From Ailanthus altissimus (lineage: Eukaryota > Streptophyta > Magnoliopsida > Sapindales > Simaroubaceae): a stretch of DNA of 64,000 nt. The notes under the pieces are model-generated. The model had not been told where the DNA came from. It made no database searches and saw only the letters and a program-made list of their open reading frames with translations. The position numbers were made by a program, and so were the translations under genes. The stretch lies in contig OX327697.1 of NCBI GenBank assembly GCA_946807835.1, forward strand, positions 511,001 through 575,000, given 5' to 3'. Below are positions 60,401-64,000 of this stretch, piece by piece. The stretch's first letter is position 1. The number at the start of each line of letters is the position of its first letter.

Positions 60401-62529
60401 ATTCCTGCACGTCGAAACAAGTATTTATAGCATGATATAGAGGGGGAGAATTCTGCAAAGCATCATATTTTGGAAGTAGAAAGCATCTAATGTATCATTG
60501 ACAATGACCAATAAAACTTACCAAGAAAAACATTAACAAATATAACAACATATTAGCAATGGGTAACAAGTATAAGAACATACATTGGTATTGGCTCATC
60601 AAATAGCATGATTAACTCACTTTTTAAGGTGTCTTTGTCATCGTAAGAAGCAAAGTTAGAATTCCCTCCAAAGCCTTCAACTTTCCTGGCAGACTTCCTT
60701 TTGTCCGGAAAATGCTGCATGTTGAAGTCCCTATTATTATCGTGCTCAATTTCTCTATCATCTTGATCACGGTTTCTCCGATCCCTATTTTCTTTTTCTG
60801 TACGTTTCCTCTGCTCCTTTTGCATTTTGAGCACTAATTTGTCATCATCCATCTCAGGACGATCAACACTAAGATCACGATCAGCATTGAGGATAATAAT
60901 CCGATCCCGGCGGCATTGCTGAAAAAATTAGACTCAGTAGCTTGCCATAAGAATCATTTGAAGGAAGAAAAAAAAAGAAAGAAAAGTAGTAGGAAAAGGA
61001 TAGGGGGTGCAATTACCTTGTCCATATTTATTTGCCTGAATGCAGGTGTAGCAGCACTCCGCTCATTGCCATGTTGTGTCAAATTTTGGGCATACGGAGC
61101 ATTGTTGATTAAAGACGTTGCCGAGGAATCAGGTAAAAATCTAGTGAATTCCTCAAGAAGATCTGGGTGGTCCCCAAAAAGAGCAGCAACCTGTAAAGTG
61201 ATTGAATAAAAACAACTACGAGCAATTAAGTATTAGAAAAATAAAAGCTTTTACGAAAATAAAAGATTCCGTGAACATAGAGCCCCAGTAAATCATTAAG
61301 GCAACAAGAAAAAACTTAATTCAATTACCTCGCTGTAGACCTCATTTATATCCTTGTGCTCCTTCCTATACATATTCAAAATTTCTAGGAATGATTTATA
61401 GACATGTTCATCATTTTGGAAGCGTTTCTGTAAAAAGAAAACTCATGAATTATGAACCTAGAAACCAACATTTCCACTCTAGAATAACAAAATGGGATAA
61501 TGCTTTCACCTTTATTTTGTTCACAAAAGTGATCGCTTCTTCAAATTCAACCGTTTTCTTTGGAGGAGCCTCATCTTCATCGATTGTTATTTCATAACCC
61601 TTGGGCAAGAAGGTATTGAATCCATAAATTAAGTTATTATGCCCTTTAAATAACTCCTTCACCCTTGCAATGACACCGACAGTGTCGGTTCTGCATTTGA
61701 CAAGTAGTTAGAAACACCTCCATTTGTCACTCATAAGAATAAAGCAAAAGAATATACCTTTGAGCCTTGAAATCTTTCATGACTTCAAGGAACATGTCGT
61801 ATTTCTCCCTTTGGTCTTGAAACATATCCTTAACCTCCTTAAGATAGCTCAAGGCATCGTTTGTTGTTAGTTTCTGTGAGGTACCAACTCCAACTGTCAT
61901 TCCTCCTCCTCCACCTCCACCTACAACCCTGCTTGCTCCACCTCCCCCTCCCCCTTCCGCTGCTGCTCCCCCACCTCCACCTCCTCCTGCCACGCCTGCC
62001 ATTTGGGATTGTCCATAGCTACACCAACCAAAGAAAAGACTAATTCAAATACCATATTGTTCCGTAAGAACAACACCCTTTTCCGACTACCCAAATGTTC
62101 TTGACGATAAAAGCAAAAACTTGATAATTACAGCTGAAATTTTCTTCTAATACCTAGCAAATTTCCTGTGGGCACTAGAGATTTGAAACAAAAGTAGCAC
62201 CACCCAACTTTCCCAAAATTTATAATCTTCTCCAATAAATCCATTTCTCATAAACATAACAAAAATCGTACAAACAATATAGCAATAAAACATAACAAAA
62301 GAACTGAATACTTTATGATTATTCAAAACTACGCAGCAGAGAAACTTTAAGCAACAATACAACAAACAACCCACTTGGATAAAACACCAAAAACAGCTTA
62401 AAAAAAACGAAAAATAGAAACTTACGATTCGGCACCACGAGAAGAAGCAGCAGCAGTAGTAGTTAAAGGCCTTTTAAATTGCGAGCCGGCGGAGCCACCA
62501 CCGAATACATCTTCTCTTATTCGTTTCAT
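54483..62529 (-). CDS. SNL: SIN3-like transcriptional corepressor (paired amphipathic helix protein)
   Basis: Nuclear scaffold that recruits histone deacetylases. 22 exons: 62426-62529, 61758-62018, 61510-61690, 61329-61427, 61017-61190, 60621-60918, 59826-59959, 59414-59489, 59296-59325, 58962-59155, 58720-58874, 58382-58509, 58023-58277, 57102-57791, 56881-56957, 56139-56765, 55957-56057, 55728-55866, 55479-55631, 55116-55279, 54790-54901, 54483-54611. They sum to 4,281 nt, 1,426 residues plus stop, with every phase consistent. Start [20 protein letters not shown]; poly-Gly tract at about 45-75; PAH1 about 85-155 ([13 protein letters not shown]), PAH2 about 170-240 ([15 protein letters not shown]), PAH3 about 377-442 ([18 protein letters not shown]). 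The HDAC-interaction domain is about 494-595 ([37 protein letters not shown]). A long acidic stretch follows in exon 16, then the Sin3 C-terminal domain ([17 protein letters not shown]). Which SNL paralogue it is cannot be told. Confidence 0.96.
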
Positions 62530-64000
62530 TTCTGAAAAACGAGAACAAAATGTCGAAGACTGTCAAAATTAAACCCAAAAAAAAAATTTAATAAAAACAT
62601 TTCCATACGCATAACTTATTCGGGTATCTCAAAAAACTTACAAGATTACAGACGAAATTGTACAAGAGATCTCAAAAAAATGAAAAATAACAATAGAATA
62701 CAACACTGTATCAGAACCAAAAGAGTTCGATCGTGTTACAAAGGCAACAACAACAGTTCTTTTTTTTTTTTTCTAATCTCGAAATTGTAATAATATTTTT
62801 ACAGTAAAAATATGAAAGAGGTGAAATTAGAAATAGTGTCGTGGGACTTTTGGGAAATGAAGAAATGGAATGCTAATCAAAAATTGGAAAACAGTGTTTG
62901 TGTTATTACTTATTATGTGAAAGCCAGAGAGCCAAGGTTATTCTAATTTTTGGAAGCACTTTTTTTTTTATTGTGGCTTCAAGTGGGCTTTTACATAACT
63001 AGATTTTATTTTTTATTTTATTAATTTTTTGAGGTAATATATAATAAAAATTGATTAATTATCATAATAGATTGGTAAGTTGATCTCTTACTATGTAATG
63101 CGTAATTTTTTTTTTAAAAAAAAATATTTTATATCTAAGTTAATTAATTGGAAAATTAATCAAAATGGTGTTTGGAGTTTGATATATTTAACTTTATTAG
63201 TATAAACTAATGATTCTAGAGAAAGAAAAAAAAAATTAAAGAAATTTGAGAATGAAAGGATATAAAGAATGTGAAGATAGTTTGGGGAAATGGGAATTCA
63301 AATGATTTGATTCCTATTTGCATCCAACAACTAGTAAAAGTGAGAAATCGAATTATATAATTATTTAATTGAAAAAAAAAACACATGTCATGATGGTAAA
63401 GAAAACCCTAACTTCTCTTCAAAGAAATTCTAAAACCCCTTTACTTGTTTAATTTGAATATTAAGAAAACATGAATGGGTATCAATTGTTTTACTTCAAA
63501 AGAGAAAAAAAAAAACTACTTGTATATAAGTGAGTATAATTCCAATTTAATTATATCTTATTAAGCACAAAAAAGCACATCTACTAAAAAAAACAATGAT
63601 ATAAGATCTAGATATTTAGCAAGTTTTTAATTTTATATCTCATATAATCAATAAACCAAAACAAAAAAAATAATCTTTAATCTCATGAGTCATAATAAGT
63701 TAAACCCTCTAGCATCTGAATCCTCGTAAAATTAAAAAAAAATGTAAGCCCAATCCACAATTTTGCTTAAATTGAGCCCAATACTATGAAGTTCAAATTA
63801 TAGAGTTGTTTTAGTAACGGTTATGTCTAAGACCAAGATTTTGCAACGAAAAAAGGTTAAGTACAAAATTGGGTTTATGCTTTCAAACTCCTGATGAAAA
63901 AAAAAAATTATTATTATTTTTAAAAAAGAAGTTCGTATAATTTTGTTTTTTAGAAAAATCTTTGTAATAGAGGACAAGAGCATTATAAGCTTATATAGTT
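62530..64000. other. Upstream region of SIN3-like gene and AT-rich intergenic DNA
   Basis: 62.53-62.95 kb is the probable 5' untranslated and promoter region of the SIN3-like gene. The rest is AT-rich, with A/T homopolymers and no supported gene, RNA or recognisable transposon end. Confidence 0.45.

Noticed and set aside
1..64000. tRNA, rRNA, CRISPR arrays or bacterial-type operons
   Set aside because: None seen. The only tRNA-like matches are retrotransposon primer sites, and the direct repeats are LTRs or duplications without spacer structure.

Overview
The window is nuclear DNA of a flowering plant, almost certainly a eudicot. Genes are split by short GT-AG introns, intergenic DNA is very AT-rich, LTR retrotransposons and a hAT transposon fill much of the left half, and the protein families are plant families: class III peroxidase, GASA/Snakin, SAG101, EMB506, plant RNase H-like and SIN3-like. 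SAG101 is known from eudicots but not from monocots, which points to a eudicot. I do not recognise the species.

Layout. Seven host genes can be supported, all on the minus strand: (1) 1-481, the 5' part of a class III peroxidase cut by the window edge; (2) 11.3-14.3 kb, a SAG101-like immune gene with two frame breaks; (3) 33.0-34.4 kb, a proline-rich GASA protein; (4) 37.2-39.5 kb, a small plastid-targeted HMA-fold-like protein; (5) 40.7-44.0 kb, a viroplasmin/RNase H-like gene with a frameshift and a lost splice acceptor; (6) 50.4-52.9 kb, EMB506-like plastid ankyrin protein, intact; (7) 54.5-62.5 kb, a SIN3-like corepressor of 22 exons whose exon lengths sum to 1,427 codons with all phases consistent.

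Transposable elements. A Tork-type copia element (2.79-11.13 kb) carries a 2.85-kb gypsy-like solo LTR inside its integrase, with TSD TAAGA. A second, internally deleted Tork-type copia element (15.68-32.33 kb) is split at the start of its 3' LTR by a hAT transposon (18,038-31,776; 19-bp TIRs, 8-bp TSD). That hAT holds three solo LTRs, two of which contain a further solo LTR of their own. Five of the six solo LTRs have TG...CA ends, and the sixth (C) has a degraded left end. All six have 5-bp TSDs, four exact and two with one mismatch. With insertions removed the hAT is about 3.06 kb, and its transposase relic reads across the insertion points. A third copia element (Ale/Retrofit-like, 44.22-49.39 kb) sits 207 bp upstream of the RNase H-like gene. 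Three related MITE-like copies lie at 1.1, 32.5 and 53.6 kb.

The host genes do not form a pathway. They are ordinary neighbours with roles in secretion/cell wall (peroxidase, GASA), immunity (SAG101), plastid function (HMA-like, EMB506) and chromatin (SIN3). I saw no evidence of an undescribed gene system. The most informative content is the nested-insertion history and the lesions in two host genes. All boundaries were derived by eye from splice signals, reading frame and repeat alignment.
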